39,596 bases of DNA from Oscillospiraceae bacterium (GCA_017560985.1 JAFZDX010000108.1:1-39596); one strand, 5' to 3'. Shown: positions 1 to 8,890, counted from the first letter of the stretch. Made by a program: numbers and translations. The notes: generated by a model from the sequence alone, not told the origin.

Positions 1-380
1 AAAAATTCTACATAGTAGGCGGCACAGGTGCAGTGGCTGAAGGATATGAAACAGCGCTGGCAGTTTATGGCAGTGTAGAAAGAGTAAAAGGTAGGTCAAG
101 ATATGAAACATCAGTGGCAATAGCAGAAAAATTCTTTGCAAGTCCTGATTATGCGGTAATAGCCTATGCAGAAAACTTCCCGGATGGTTTGTGTGGTGGC
201 CCATTAGCAATGACAATGGATGCACCGCTTATCCTGACAAAGACAAGCAAGCAGGCAGCAGCAAAAGGATATATGCAGGCTAAAGGCATTACCAGTGGCG
301 CAGTACTTGGTGGTGCCAGTCTGATAGACGATGCAACTGCAAAAGATATTTTCAGCGCAAGCGAAGTTATTGTAAAATAA
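1..380 (+). CDS. CWB2 cell-wall-anchored protein, C-terminal end (5' truncated)
   Basis: The open frame is already running at the window edge (codons in phase from base 3), so this is the tail of a larger gene. It encodes the end of CWB2 module 2 (IVGGTGAV) and a complete module 3: [19 protein letters not shown], then ENFPDGLCGGPLA, APLILT and [11 protein letters not shown], ending at a TAA. CWB2 triplets hold secreted proteins non-covalently on a wall polymer, as shown for C. difficile Cwp proteins. What this protein carries upstream cannot be seen. Module 3 is nearly the same in protein, and clearly alike in DNA, as that of the minus-strand BMP-fusion gene at 5143-7215, which suggests recent duplication or gene conversion. 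It is followed at once by a strong terminator. Confidence 0.93.
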   Translation, partial: KFYIVGGTGAVAEGYETALAVYGSVERVKGRSRYETSVAIAEKFFASPDYAVIAYAENFPDGLCGGPLAMTMDAPLILTKTSKQAAAKGYMQAKGITSGAVLGGASLIDDATAKDIFSASEVIVK

Positions 381-391
381 GCAAATAACAG

Positions 392-428
392 AAAACCCAC
401 GGAGAAATCCGTGGGTTTTAATTTTTAT
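392..428 (+). terminator. Rho-independent terminator of the first CWB2 gene
   Basis: A perfect 12-bp stem (392-403 with 408-419) closes on a GAAA tetraloop and runs into TTTTAATTTTTAT. It starts 12 bases after the stop codon. Confidence 0.93.
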
Positions 429-456
429 ATAATTTCTATTACTCTTTTTGTTTTTT

Positions 457-486
457 TTGATAAAAAAGCGGTATATATATTATATA
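457..486 (+). promoter_or_regulatory. Possible sigma-A promoter for the relaxase gene
   Basis: TTGATA (457-462) and TATATA (481-486) are 18 bases apart in the gap between the upstream terminator and the relaxase. The surroundings are very AT-rich, so chance matches are likely; the assignment rests on position and spacing only. Confidence 0.35.
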
Positions 487-579
487 TTGAATTTTTCTAT
501 GATCACAGAACATAATCGGGGCGGGGCGCCAATCAGTATTTTACACATTTCACGTTGGAAATATATAAAATACGGCAGA

Positions 580-619
580 CGACCTGCGGTGCTTATGGCC
601 TGCGGGCGACCTGCGGTGC
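580..619 (+). repeat. GC-rich direct repeats just upstream of the relaxase
   Basis: CGACCTGCGGTGC occurs exactly twice (580-592 and 607-619, 27-bp period), with a partial third copy GGCCTGCGGG between them (597-606). They stand out from AT-rich flanks and end about 19 bases before the start codon. Another GC-rich patch (GGGGCGGGGCGCC, about 519-531) lies slightly upstream. They could be part of a transfer origin, a regulator-binding array or a dispersed repeat; nothing in the sequence decides between these. Confidence 0.6.
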
Positions 620-638
620 AATTTAAAAGGAGGATAAA

Positions 639-2687
639 ATGAAAAAACAAAAAACCACTCATATTTTTGCGAAAATAAGTTCAATTCGTGACTGTTGCGA
701 CAGGCTGAATTACATCAGTAGTCCAGACAGGCAACAGGAAAAACTGGTGCTTGCTGCTGGCAATATGGATATGGAGTTCTGGAAAGCGTTAGCGCAACAA
801 AGCCAACAAAATTCAAAAAACACAAAGAAAACTATTAGTGGTAAACGCAAGGGGATAGAGGCAGTGGAATTTATAGTAAACCTGCCTAATGAAGTGCTGG
901 ATATGTCGGAGACAAAACAGATGAAGGTCTTACACAGCCTTATCCGGTTTACCGTTAAAAAGACAGGTACCGAGTGTATGGTAGGTTTGCACAATAGTCA
1001 TGAAGGGCAGGAGGGAAATAAAGGGAATTGTCATGTTCATATTCTTATTTCAGACAGGGTGAAGTTGCCGCAACCAAAGACAATAGTTGCTGATAGAAAT
1101 TACTTTATCAATGAACAGGGAAAAAGAGTACGTACAAAGAAAGACATATTGAATTCTGATGGCAATATAAGAAAAGGATGTAGGATAATTAGAAAAGGAG
1201 ATGTGTGGAAAAGTGATATGTTCGGCAGCAAATATGCTGAAATGTCCACAGAGCTATGGCTGGCTCGTATGAAGCAGAATTATTGTGACTGGATTAACGA
1301 GACTTTGTCACCAGAATTGGTTAGAAAAGTATATGACCCAGATGAAAGCTTGTTTATTCCTTACATTCACAAGGAGAAAGGAGCTTCACAGCAAATCATT
1401 AATAATGTAGAAATTGCAAACCGAAACATTAGAGTGTGGAATAATGCTGTCAGGGAGGGGAAGATAATGCTGGATGAAGATGCCAGAATATATCGTGACT
1501 TGATTGCCCTTTCTCCATCAAAATCAAAAACAATTTTACAGCTGTATAATGGAATAACTAATCATATAGAAAACGGGTATATAGTTCCGGCAAAGCAATT
1601 ATTGCAGGAACAGTTGAGAGAGGAATATCGACTGGCTACTGTGAACAGAAAGGCGGCAAAAGAAACTGCTGATGCCAGACAGCGACAGCAATACATACGA
1701 TTGGCAGCACAGCATTCAGCCAATATAGACCGTATCAATAGACGGTTAGGGCAAATAAAACCTGAACGATACTTAAGAGAACTTCATCAGGCACAGGAAG
1801 AATTGGCCAGATTGCAGGCTGAAAGTGAGAAATTGAAATATTGGATTTATGTTTTATCAAAAGCAAAATCCGATGAAGCATATAGAAGGTGGAAAGGCTA
1901 CTGCTATGCTTTGAAAGAAATGCAGGAGGCAGAAATCAACCTGGCACGACAGATAAGAGCACACAATATCAGATGGGAGGCGGTTGGTTTTAATGAACAA
2001 AAAATACCTGCCTTAAGTTTTGACCGGATATTAGAAAGTATAAGAGCCAGAGAACAAGCGAAAGAAGCCATTAATCATGACTATTCGACAAAAGAATCAT
2101 ATTTTGGACCACCCCACAAAAAAGCTCAGGCAATGATGGACACAATAGCATTGTTCAGACAGTATGATATAGATAATATTTATCATCTGAAGACAAAAAT
2201 AAATAATATAGGGGTAATATTGCATAGGGTAAAAAATGACTTGGATTTATCAGAAAAAGTACGGGAAAGTATCAGGCATATACCGGATATAATTATTGAA
2301 CTAAATAAAATAAATTACCGGATAAAGGAATCCTATGAAAATGGGGCAGGTGTTACAGAGATTGCGAAACTACATGCAGAAAAAAATAAAATAGTGGAAG
2401 AACTACAAAATGAAAATATAAATTCTGCGGCAGATATTAAAAATTTTTTGAAAAGATATGAAAGATTGGAAATAAATATCAGAGAATTAACTGTACAGCA
2501 AAAAGAAGCTGAAGCAGAATATCTGAAGTTGAAGAAGGCAGAATATGTATATTATGTCGGTCAGGGAAATCCGTTTGTTCAGGATATTACTGAAGTCAAT
2601 TATTTCGAACTGCGACTCAATACAAAAATAACAATAGATTACGACCATACACCGCCTGATACAAGTGACTATCAGCTGGATTTTTGA
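639..2687 (+). CDS. MobA/MobL-like relaxase (mobilization nuclease)
   Basis: This 682-residue protein resembles relaxases that nick an origin of transfer and stay bound to the cut strand by a tyrosine. N-terminal features fit: YISSPDRQ at residues 25-32 (Tyr25 is the candidate nucleophile), an IEAVEFIVNLP strand near 73-83, and the metal-binding signature CHVHILISDR with His122 and His124, preceded by His108 and His111. The rest, roughly 330-640, is long charged helix, probably coiled coil, with no helicase or primase motif visible. The start has a good site (AAAAGGAGG, 7 bases before ATG). No accessory Mob protein, coupling protein, integrase or replication gene is adjacent, so it is either a remnant of a mobilizable element or acts alone. 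The relaxase family is fairly sure; the MOB class is not. Confidence 0.82.
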   Translation: MKKQKTTHIFAKISSIRDCCDRLNYISSPDRQQEKLVLAAGNMDMEFWKALAQQSQQNSKNTKKTISGKRKGIEAVEFIVNLPNEVLDMSETKQMKVLHSLIRFTVKKTGTECMVGLHNSHEGQEGNKGNCHVHILISDRVKLPQPKTIVADRNYFINEQGKRVRTKKDILNSDGNIRKGCRIIRKGDVWKSDMFGSKYAEMSTELWLARMKQNYCDWINETLSPELVRKVYDPDESLFIPYIHKEKGASQQIINNVEIANRNIRVWNNAVREGKIMLDEDARIYRDLIALSPSKSKTILQLYNGITNHIENGYIVPAKQLLQEQLREEYRLATVNRKAAKETADARQRQQYIRLAAQHSANIDRINRRLGQIKPERYLRELHQAQEELARLQAESEKLKYWIYVLSKAKSDEAYRRWKGYCYALKEMQEAEINLARQIRAHNIRWEAVGFNEQKIPALSFDRILESIRAREQAKEAINHDYSTKESYFGPPHKKAQAMMDTIALFRQYDIDNIYHLKTKINNIGVILHRVKNDLDLSEKVRESIRHIPDIIIELNKINYRIKESYENGAGVTEIAKLHAEKNKIVEELQNENINSAADIKNFLKRYERLEINIRELTVQQKEAEAEYLKLKKAEYVYYVGQGNPFVQDITEVNYFELRLNTKITIDYDHTPPDTSDYQLDF

Positions 2688-2728
2688 GATGTTTTATAAA
2701 AAAATGTTTATTTAGACAGTATAAAAAT

Positions 2729-2758
2729 TACTTCGCTAAATCAAAGTTTAGCGAAGTA
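2729..2758. repeat. Perfect 12-bp inverted repeat downstream of the relaxase
   Basis: TACTTCGCTAAA (2729-2740) pairs with TTTAGCGAAGTA (2747-2758) across a 6-base loop, 41 bases after the relaxase stop. There is no T-run after it on the plus strand. On the minus strand it is followed by TAATTTTTAT, so it could back up the terminator of the convergent LRR gene. An element-end or protein-binding role is possible but unsupported. The rest of 2688-2894 shows no gene. Confidence 0.6.
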
Positions 2759-2894
2759 GAGGAGAGGGGATAACTTTGCAATAATTAGTATAGATGTAAA
2801 TTCTTTCGGCTTTTTATACGTTAGATTGGTTATTCAGAAAAAATAACATGATTTTCCGCAATGTTTTAATATATAAAATGTAATTATGAAAAAT

Positions 2895-2922
2895 AAAACC
2901 TACAGTATGCTCTGTAGGTTTT
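2895..2922 (-). terminator. Terminator of the LRR-CWB2 gene
   Basis: An 11-bp stem (2895-2905 with 2912-2922) with a 6-base loop. Read on the minus strand it leads into TTTTATTTTT, starting a few bases after the stop codon at 2928. Confidence 0.88.
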
Positions 2923-2927
2923 ACTGA

Positions 2928-5030
2928 TTATTTTTTAAGTATTTTATTTACCCCAAACACATCTTTGGCGGTTTCGTCATTAATTCTAGCTATGCCGCCA
3001 AGGACAGCACCATCAGATATACCGTTTACGGCCATAAAATATTTTGCTGCATCATAATCACCAGATTTTGTAAGAATCAGAGGGCAGTTCATTGAAATGG
3101 CCAATGGGCCTCCGCACAGCCCATCCGGGAAATTCCATGCATCAGCAATCAATGCTGATTTTGGGTTTGTAAAGAATTTTTCTGCTATTGCCACTGATGT
3201 TTCGTGGCGGTTGGCACCTTTTATTCTTTCCACATTACCGTATACAGCTAGTTCACTTTCATAGTTTTCCCCCACTGCACCTGTGCCACCAAGAATGTAC
3301 AGATTGCCAGTATCAAGGGAATTCAGATAGTCTTTTTGAGATTGTGTTAGTGATTTTTGACCGTCTACTAACAGGATTGGCTTACCTGCAGCTGATGCTG
3401 ATAAACTGTCTGCAAAGTTTGTACCTGTTGCCACCAGTATGTCTTGGTTTGTTACACCAGATTCTTTCAGAATTTCAATGTTTGTGTCGTATCTGGTTTT
3501 ACCTTTTAGTCGTTTAACATTTGCCCTTGGAATAGATTTCAAGGTATCTTCTATATGCTGGTTTACTGCAGCAGTACCACCCAGGATATACACTGTGCCA
3601 TCATCTGTCAGGTTGGCCAGGATATAATTTTTAATATCAGATATGTTACTGTCTTTACCATTTGTCATAAGTATAGGTGCATTTTTTATCTTTGCCAGAT
3701 AACTGCCAGACAGTGCGTCAGCAAACTTTTCGCCACTGGCAATAATTACAGTACTAAACTTATCCACGCCCATTTGTTCTTTTGTTTTATTCGCAATTTC
3801 AAATGATGTGGCATATCTGTCTTTGCCTTTGATTCTTTCTACAGCGTTGTTGTTATCAGGTGCATCAGGCAGTTTGTATTGAATTTGTGCATTGAGCAAA
3901 TTCTCGTTATAGTTTTCTACTGCCATATTGTCCCACTGGGCAGGACTGCCACCATAATAAACATTAGTTATACTGGTACAGCCGTCAAAGGCCAGGTCAA
4001 AAATTCTTTTTACTGAATTAGGGAGATGAATAGTTTTCAGATTGAAACAATTCTTAAAAGCACCTTCTTCAATAAGATTTGTAGCCTGCGGAATTTCTAT
4101 ATTTTCAAGAGACATACAGCTGTCAAAACTGTTAGGACCTATTGATTTAAGATTTTTTGATAGTTTAACATTTTTAAGACTTTCACAATCAGAAAAAGTG
4201 TACCGCATATATGTGACGCTGTCTGGCACAGCTATTGTTTCTAGTGCAGTGCAGTATTTGAAAGTTCTTTCCAGTTCTGTAATTTTTTCAGGAATGGTAA
4301 TTTCTTTCAATCCATAACAGCACATAAAAGCGGCATTTCCCAGAATTTTTAAATTTTCAGGTAAAATCACAGTATCCAACATTTCACAGGATTCAAAAGC
4401 ATATTCCCCTATGGTTTCTACTGTGTCAGGTAATGTGATTTCTGTAACACTGTGTAGGCCGGCAAAAGCGTATGGTGGAATATCCACTGTCCAGCCGAAC
4501 TCATAGTTACAGCCACTGCCTATTGGGCCAGCAGTTTTCAGACTGTTGCAAGCATACAGTGGTCTGCCAGTAATTGTTGTAACAGAAGCAGGTATAACCA
4601 GCTTTGATAAATTGGAACAGGTGTCAAAAACACTGTGGCCTATTTCAGTTACGCCATCTGGGATAATCACTGTTTCGAGTGCCTTGCATTCAGAGAAAGC
4701 ACCGTAATCTATGAGTTTTAACTCAGCTGGAAAATCAATATTTGCCAAAGAATAGCAGTTGCCAAAAGCGAATGGACCTATTTCAGTAATAGTATCAGCT
4801 ATTTCCAGCGAAGTGATTTCTTTACCGTAGTGCCGGTTCCAGTCGTAAAAGCTGTAGTCGTCAATTCTACCTGTCCCTGTGATACTCAAATGCCCATCTT
4901 CGTACAAAGTGTACTGGGCAGACCGGCCACAGCTACCCTGATCAACAATATTTTTATCTGCTGCAAATGCGGGTAAAGGTATATTCAACCATAAAATAAC
5001 AACTAAAAATAAAGAAATAATTCGTTTCAT
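2928..5030 (-). CDS. Secreted BspA-type leucine-rich-repeat protein with CWB2 anchor
   Basis: A surface protein of about 700 residues. It has a signal peptide (MKRIISLFLVV..., likely cut after AFA). About a dozen BspA/LRR_5-type repeats follow (units like ITEIGPFAFGNCYSL and VTEIGHSVFDTCSNL) to about residue 370. A CWB2 triplet fills about 397-700: [34 protein letters not shown] and VERIKGANRHETSVAIA. BspA-type repeats usually mediate binding to proteins or host surfaces; the partner here is unknown. An ATG 15 bases upstream (5045) is in frame. I prefer 5030 because GGAGA sits 9 bases ahead of it and the signal peptide then begins with the usual MKR; with 5045 that GGAG would be coding. The gene has its own promoter and terminator, so it is probably monocistronic. 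Confidence 0.92.
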   Translation of the reverse strand: MKRIISLFLVVILWLNIPLPAFAADKNIVDQGSCGRSAQYTLYEDGHLSITGTGRIDDYSFYDWNRHYGKEITSLEIADTITEIGPFAFGNCYSLANIDFPAELKLIDYGAFSECKALETVIIPDGVTEIGHSVFDTCSNLSKLVIPASVTTITGRPLYACNSLKTAGPIGSGCNYEFGWTVDIPPYAFAGLHSVTEITLPDTVETIGEYAFESCEMLDTVILPENLKILGNAAFMCCYGLKEITIPEKITELERTFKYCTALETIAVPDSVTYMRYTFSDCESLKNVKLSKNLKSIGPNSFDSCMSLENIEIPQATNLIEEGAFKNCFNLKTIHLPNSVKRIFDLAFDGCTSITNVYYGGSPAQWDNMAVENYNENLLNAQIQYKLPDAPDNNNAVERIKGKDRYATSFEIANKTKEQMGVDKFSTVIIASGEKFADALSGSYLAKIKNAPILMTNGKDSNISDIKNYILANLTDDGTVYILGGTAAVNQHIEDTLKSIPRANVKRLKGKTRYDTNIEILKESGVTNQDILVATGTNFADSLSASAAGKPILLVDGQKSLTQSQKDYLNSLDTGNLYILGGTGAVGENYESELAVYGNVERIKGANRHETSVAIAEKFFTNPKSALIADAWNFPDGLCGGPLAISMNCPLILTKSGDYDAAKYFMAVNGISDGAVLGGIARINDETAKDVFGVNKILKK

Positions 5031-5070
5031 TATAGATTTCTCCATAGGAATAACATATATAGATACTTAA

Positions 5071-5098
5071 ATTATATCACCAAAATGTCGTAATTCAA
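5071..5098 (-). promoter_or_regulatory. Promoter of the LRR-CWB2 gene
   Basis: On the minus strand TTGAAT (5093-5098) and TATAAT (5071-5076) are 16 bases apart, with a TG extension (TGATATAAT). It lies between the upstream gene's terminator and the LRR start, giving a leader of roughly 35 bases. Confidence 0.75.
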
Positions 5099-5113
5099 CG
5101 AAAACAAAATAAA

Positions 5114-5134
5114 AGCCGCAGTAAACCTGCGGCT
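5114..5134 (-). terminator. Terminator of the two-gene CWB2 operon (8890 to 5143)
   Basis: AGCCGCAG (5114-5121) pairs with CTGCGGCT (5127-5134) over a 5-base loop. On the minus strand TTTATTTTGTTTT follows. It begins 8 bases after the stop codon. Confidence 0.9.
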
Positions 5135-5142
5135 GATATTGA

Positions 5143-7215
5143 TTATTTTACAGAATTTATAAGAGCATTTAGTGTCGCGCTGTCCATACCATAAGCTGTA
5201 GAAACTGTGATTTCCCCATTGGCCAATCTGGATTTGATTTTTGCCAAAGCGGCCTGGTCGTCGGTGGAAACCAGTTTTAAATAGTTTTCGTTTTCTGCAA
5301 TGCCCACACAGCCCTCTGCTACGCCAAACCACATACACTGTGACCAACGATAGCTACCGTCAATTCTTGATTGAATAACTGTTTCCAGAGATTTGCCAAT
5401 GTCTTTCAGTGAAGATGTTACTATGGCGTTTGCCAGTCTTGGATGATCATATTTAAACGCTTCATACCGGTCTATATCTACACTGATGGCCAGTTTGCCG
5501 TTATCCCGTGCAGCTTCTATGTAGCCGTTTCCGGCAGAGCCTGCAACGGCGTGTAGAACATCAGCACCTCTATTGATGGCTGATATACCCAGGTCTTTGC
5601 CTTTAGCAGCGTCTGTGTAAGAACCGATGTAGGAAACGTCAACTTTGATGTCTGGGTTAACGTATTTAGCGCCTTCAACGTAACCAACGAGGAAGTCGTG
5701 AACAACTGGAGATTCCATACCGCCTACGAAACCGATAATGCCTGTTTCGGAGATAAGAGCAGCAAGAGCACCAGCAAGGAAGTCAGATTCATTGGATTTA
5801 TATGCCAAAACCTGTACATTAGGAATATCAACAAAGTCAACAGGTTCATCATAGAGGATAAACATTGTATCCGGATAAGATGCTGCGTTATTTCTCATCC
5901 ATGCTGCAGCCATTCCATAACACAGATTACTGCAGACAACTATGTCGTGTTCAGTGGAAACTTCTGAAAGGATTCCTGGCACTTTTGAATTATCCCAGCC
6001 ATATTCATACACTTTATAATCTATAAGTCCTTTGTTTTTAAGTCTTTTCAGCCCTGCGTCAGCAGAATCGTTAAAAGACTTATCACCTAAAATATCGCAT
6101 ACAAGAATTACAGATGGTTTTTCAGTCAATGGTGGATTGTTCGGTGTAGGAGTTGGCTGTGGTTTTGGATGAACAGTATGTTCTTCTGAACCGCAGTCAG
6201 GGCATTTTGATTCCGGTGTTATTTTGTTCGCGCCAAAAATATCTTTGGCAGTTTTGTCATTGATAAGGCTTGCACCGCCCAAAACAGCACCTGCTTTGAT
6301 ATTATTTGCCTGTGCATAACCTTTTGCTGCTGCCTGTTTGCCTGTCTTTGTCAGGATAAGTGGTGCATCCATTGTCATTGCCAGTGGACCGCCACACAGA
6401 CCGTCCGGGAAGTTTTCGGCATACGCGATTACCGCATAATCAGGGTTTATAAAGAATTTTTCTGCTATTGCCACTGATGTTTCATATCTTGACTTGCCTT
6501 TTACCCTTTCTATATTTCCATATGCGGACAGTTCGCTTTCATAGTTTTCTCCTACTGCCCCTGTACCGCCAATAATATAAAGGTTATTGGTTGAAAGACT
6601 GTCAAGATATATTTTCTGAATGGCAGATAATGATTTCTTGCCGTCTACCAGCAGTATGGGCTTTCCTGCTGCTGATGCGGAAAGACTATCGGCAAAGGTA
6701 ATGCCTGTGGCAACCAGAATATCTTCATCATATACCTCTGCTTCTTTCAGGATTTCTATATTTGTTTCGTATCTTGTCTTACCTTTCAGACGTTTTACAG
6801 TTATTCCGGATATGCCATTCAACACATCTTCTGTCTGCTGATTTACAGCCGCAGTACCACCCAGAATATATACTGTGCCATTTTCTGCCAGATTAGTCTG
6901 TATGTATAGTTTCAGATTGTTTATATTATCGTTTTTACCACTGGCCATAAGGATTGGTGCAGCTTTTACTTTTGCCAGATAACTGCCTGCCAGTGCATCT
7001 GCAAAGCCTGTGCCACTGGCGATGATAATGTTATCAAACTTGTCTACGCCCATTTTAGCCTTTGTTTCATCGGCAATGGCGAAAGATGTTTCATATCTGG
7101 TTTTTCCTTTTACTCGTATCAGTTCGCTGTCACTGGTTTGCGACTGTGCTGCTGCACCCAACGGTACAGAGGCCAAAAACAATATTGATAAAAATATGCT
7201 GAGCAGTTTTTTCAT
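5143..7215 (-). CDS. Secreted CWB2 triplet fused to a BMP/PnrA-like ligand-binding domain
   Basis: This protein of about 690 residues has a signal peptide (MKKLLSIFLSILFL...) and then a CWB2 triplet (about 28-325). A short CPDCG motif and a Pro/Thr linker (PKPQPTPTPNNPP) follow. The C-terminal domain (about 365-690) resembles the basic membrane protein/PnrA family (PF02608), the nucleoside-binding lipoproteins of ABC importers: GDKSFNDSADAGL, GFVGGMESPVVHDF, VNPDIKVDVSYIGSY and INRGADVLHAVAGSAGNGYI are typical. Such domains are normally lipid-anchored beside a permease. Here there is no lipobox, and CWB2 does the anchoring. No importer genes are nearby. An in-frame ATG at 7254 exists, but AAAGGA lies correctly before 7215, which also avoids overlap with the upstream gene. 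The 25-base gap without a terminator implies co-transcription with 7241-8890. Confidence 0.9.
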   Translation of the reverse strand: MKKLLSIFLSILFLASVPLGAAAQSQTSDSELIRVKGKTRYETSFAIADETKAKMGVDKFDNIIIASGTGFADALAGSYLAKVKAAPILMASGKNDNINNLKLYIQTNLAENGTVYILGGTAAVNQQTEDVLNGISGITVKRLKGKTRYETNIEILKEAEVYDEDILVATGITFADSLSASAAGKPILLVDGKKSLSAIQKIYLDSLSTNNLYIIGGTGAVGENYESELSAYGNIERVKGKSRYETSVAIAEKFFINPDYAVIAYAENFPDGLCGGPLAMTMDAPLILTKTGKQAAAKGYAQANNIKAGAVLGGASLINDKTAKDIFGANKITPESKCPDCGSEEHTVHPKPQPTPTPNNPPLTEKPSVILVCDILGDKSFNDSADAGLKRLKNKGLIDYKVYEYGWDNSKVPGILSEVSTEHDIVVCSNLCYGMAAAWMRNNAASYPDTMFILYDEPVDFVDIPNVQVLAYKSNESDFLAGALAALISETGIIGFVGGMESPVVHDFLVGYVEGAKYVNPDIKVDVSYIGSYTDAAKGKDLGISAINRGADVLHAVAGSAGNGYIEAARDNGKLAISVDIDRYEAFKYDHPRLANAIVTSSLKDIGKSLETVIQSRIDGSYRWSQCMWFGVAEGCVGIAENENYLKLVSTDDQAALAKIKSRLANGEITVSTAYGMDSATLNALINSVK

Positions 7216-7240
7216 CAGTATCTTCCTTTCATCGAATTGA

Positions 7241-8890
7241 TTATTTCCATTCAAAAATTTCTGGAGTGCTGAAAATATCTTTTACGGTTGCATCATCTAT
7301 CAGAGCTGCGCCACCCAACACCGCACCGGAGTGTATACTTCTGGTCATCAGATAAGATTTGGCAGCTGACCTGTTGTCAGGTCTGGTAAGTATCAGTGGA
7401 GCATTCATAGTCATCGCCAATGGTCCCCCACACAATCCGTCTGGGAAGTTTTCTCCATAGGCTGTGATAGCATAAATTGGATAAGAAAAGAATTTCTGGG
7501 CGATAGCTATTGATGTTTCGTATCTGTTTTTTCCTTTTATTCTTTCCACTGTACCATATTCAGCCAGTTCACTTTCAAAGTTTTCCCCTACTGCTCCACT
7601 GCCACCTACTATGTAAAATTTATTGGTACCAAGGGTAGCCAGATAATCTTTTTGCAACTGTGTCAGTTCTTTTTTCCCATCGACCAGCAGAATAGGTCTG
7701 CCAACTGCTGATGCAGACAGACTGTCTGCAAAATTATTGCCTGTTGCAACAATTATCTCTTCGTCTGTCACACCGGCTTCTTTCAGTATTTCAATATTTG
7801 TTTCATATCTGGATTTACCTTTGATGCGTTTTATATTGTAGCCTACCAGAGCATCTTCTGTGCTTTGCGGCACTGCTGCAGTACCACCCAGAATATACAC
7901 TGTGCCGCCAGGGACAAGGTTGTTGGAAATATATGTTATAAGTGCACTGTTGATATTTCTGTCATCTTTTGTCATCAGTATAGGTGCGTTTTTCACTTTT
8001 GCCAAATAACTGCCAGCCAGTGCATCAGCAAATTTTTCTCCAAAAGTGATAACAACGGAATCAAATCTTTCTATACCCATTTTTGTTTTTGTAGCGTCAG
8101 CAATAGCAATAGATGTAGCATATCTGTTTTTGCCTTTTATGCGATATAATTCATAAGCCTCGTATTCAAGATGGCACACAGAGCAGGTTGCATACATAGT
8201 GCCGTCATTGAGAGACACAAAATCGCCAAACATATGGTCTGTAACAGGCAACCATTCTATCCTGTAAAAACCACAGCTGCAGTGGTCTATTATATAGCCT
8301 TCATACATACAGTCAGCCGGCTGTGTAACAGTCTGATAATTTTTGAAGTGTGTGTGTACAGATGTAGGTGCTGCCTGATAGTACAGAAGATAATCAGCTG
8401 TGTAGTATCTTTCACTTTTGCCTACTGCCAGGTAATAAAGGCCCGGTTCCAGAGTACACACAACACCCTTTGTGTACACTCCGTCATTATAGCCGTAATC
8501 CAGCCCGTCCTGCATCATATTACCGTTACTGTCATAAAGGGCAACCCATACAGAATCATATTCTGCACCGGTTATAGCAGTAATGGCTGTATAGGTGTCA
8601 AAGGAAACCAGAAATACGTCAATATCATTATCTGGTATACTGCCCAAAAGAGTATAATCGTTATAAATCAAATTTGCCTGGTCAAAATAATCGTTTGGCT
8701 CCAGTTCTGTGTAATAGTTGTCGCCAACAGCATAGCCGGCAGTGTCTGAAACAGTAAATAAGGGGGTGTTGTCAGACAGCCCGACAGGTGTATTGTCTGT
8801 ATTAGCCGGTGGAGCAGTCTGCGCTGCTACATTTATTGGAAGGGATAAAAAAAGTGTTGCAGATAAAATTATACTGAGCAGTTTTTTCAT
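7241..8890 (-). CDS. Secreted PPC-like/Cys-rich protein with CWB2 anchor
   Basis: 549 residues. A signal peptide (to about residue 24, ending NVAAQ) is followed by a region at about 60-165 (ELEPNDYFDQANLI, IDVFLVSFDT, LEPGLYYLAVG) that looks like a bacterial pre-peptidase C-terminal (PPC) beta-sandwich, although no peptidase is attached. Residues about 170-245 hold one Cys-rich module (ADCMYEGYIIDHCSCGF, then CSVCHLEYEAYELY) of the kind repeated in the giant protein at 26693-37969. The C-terminus (about 250-545) is a CWB2 triplet. AAAGG lies 9 bases before the ATG. It is the first gene of a two-gene operon with the BMP fusion. The binding target is unknown; PPC domains often bind sugars or stabilise secreted enzymes. 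Confidence 0.88.
   Translation of the reverse strand: MKKLLSIILSATLFLSLPINVAAQTAPPANTDNTPVGLSDNTPLFTVSDTAGYAVGDNYYTELEPNDYFDQANLIYNDYTLLGSIPDNDIDVFLVSFDTYTAITAITGAEYDSVWVALYDSNGNMMQDGLDYGYNDGVYTKGVVCTLEPGLYYLAVGKSERYYTADYLLYYQAAPTSVHTHFKNYQTVTQPADCMYEGYIIDHCSCGFYRIEWLPVTDHMFGDFVSLNDGTMYATCSVCHLEYEAYELYRIKGKNRYATSIAIADATKTKMGIERFDSVVITFGEKFADALAGSYLAKVKNAPILMTKDDRNINSALITYISNNLVPGGTVYILGGTAAVPQSTEDALVGYNIKRIKGKSRYETNIEILKEAGVTDEEIIVATGNNFADSLSASAVGRPILLVDGKKELTQLQKDYLATLGTNKFYIVGGSGAVGENFESELAEYGTVERIKGKNRYETSIAIAQKFFSYPIYAITAYGENFPDGLCGGPLAMTMNAPLILTRPDNRSAAKSYLMTRSIHSGAVLGGAALIDDATVKDIFSTPEIFEWK

Noticed and set aside
448..642. Small open frame before the relaxase
   Set aside because: It runs through AT-rich promoter-like DNA and the GC-rich repeats, has no ribosome site and resembles nothing; the relaxase start has a strong site.
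5143..7215. Classical nucleoside ABC importer locus
   Set aside because: Only a BMP-like domain is present; there is no ATPase or permease of that type nearby and no lipobox.
7213..7254. Upstream ATG (7254) for the BMP fusion
   Set aside because: It would put 13 polar residues before the signal peptide and overlap the upstream gene; the site AAAGGA fits the ATG at 7215.
8171..8749. 192-codon plus-strand open frame
   Set aside because: It is antisense to the PPC/Cys-rich coding region, with no start signal and the composition of a shadow frame.
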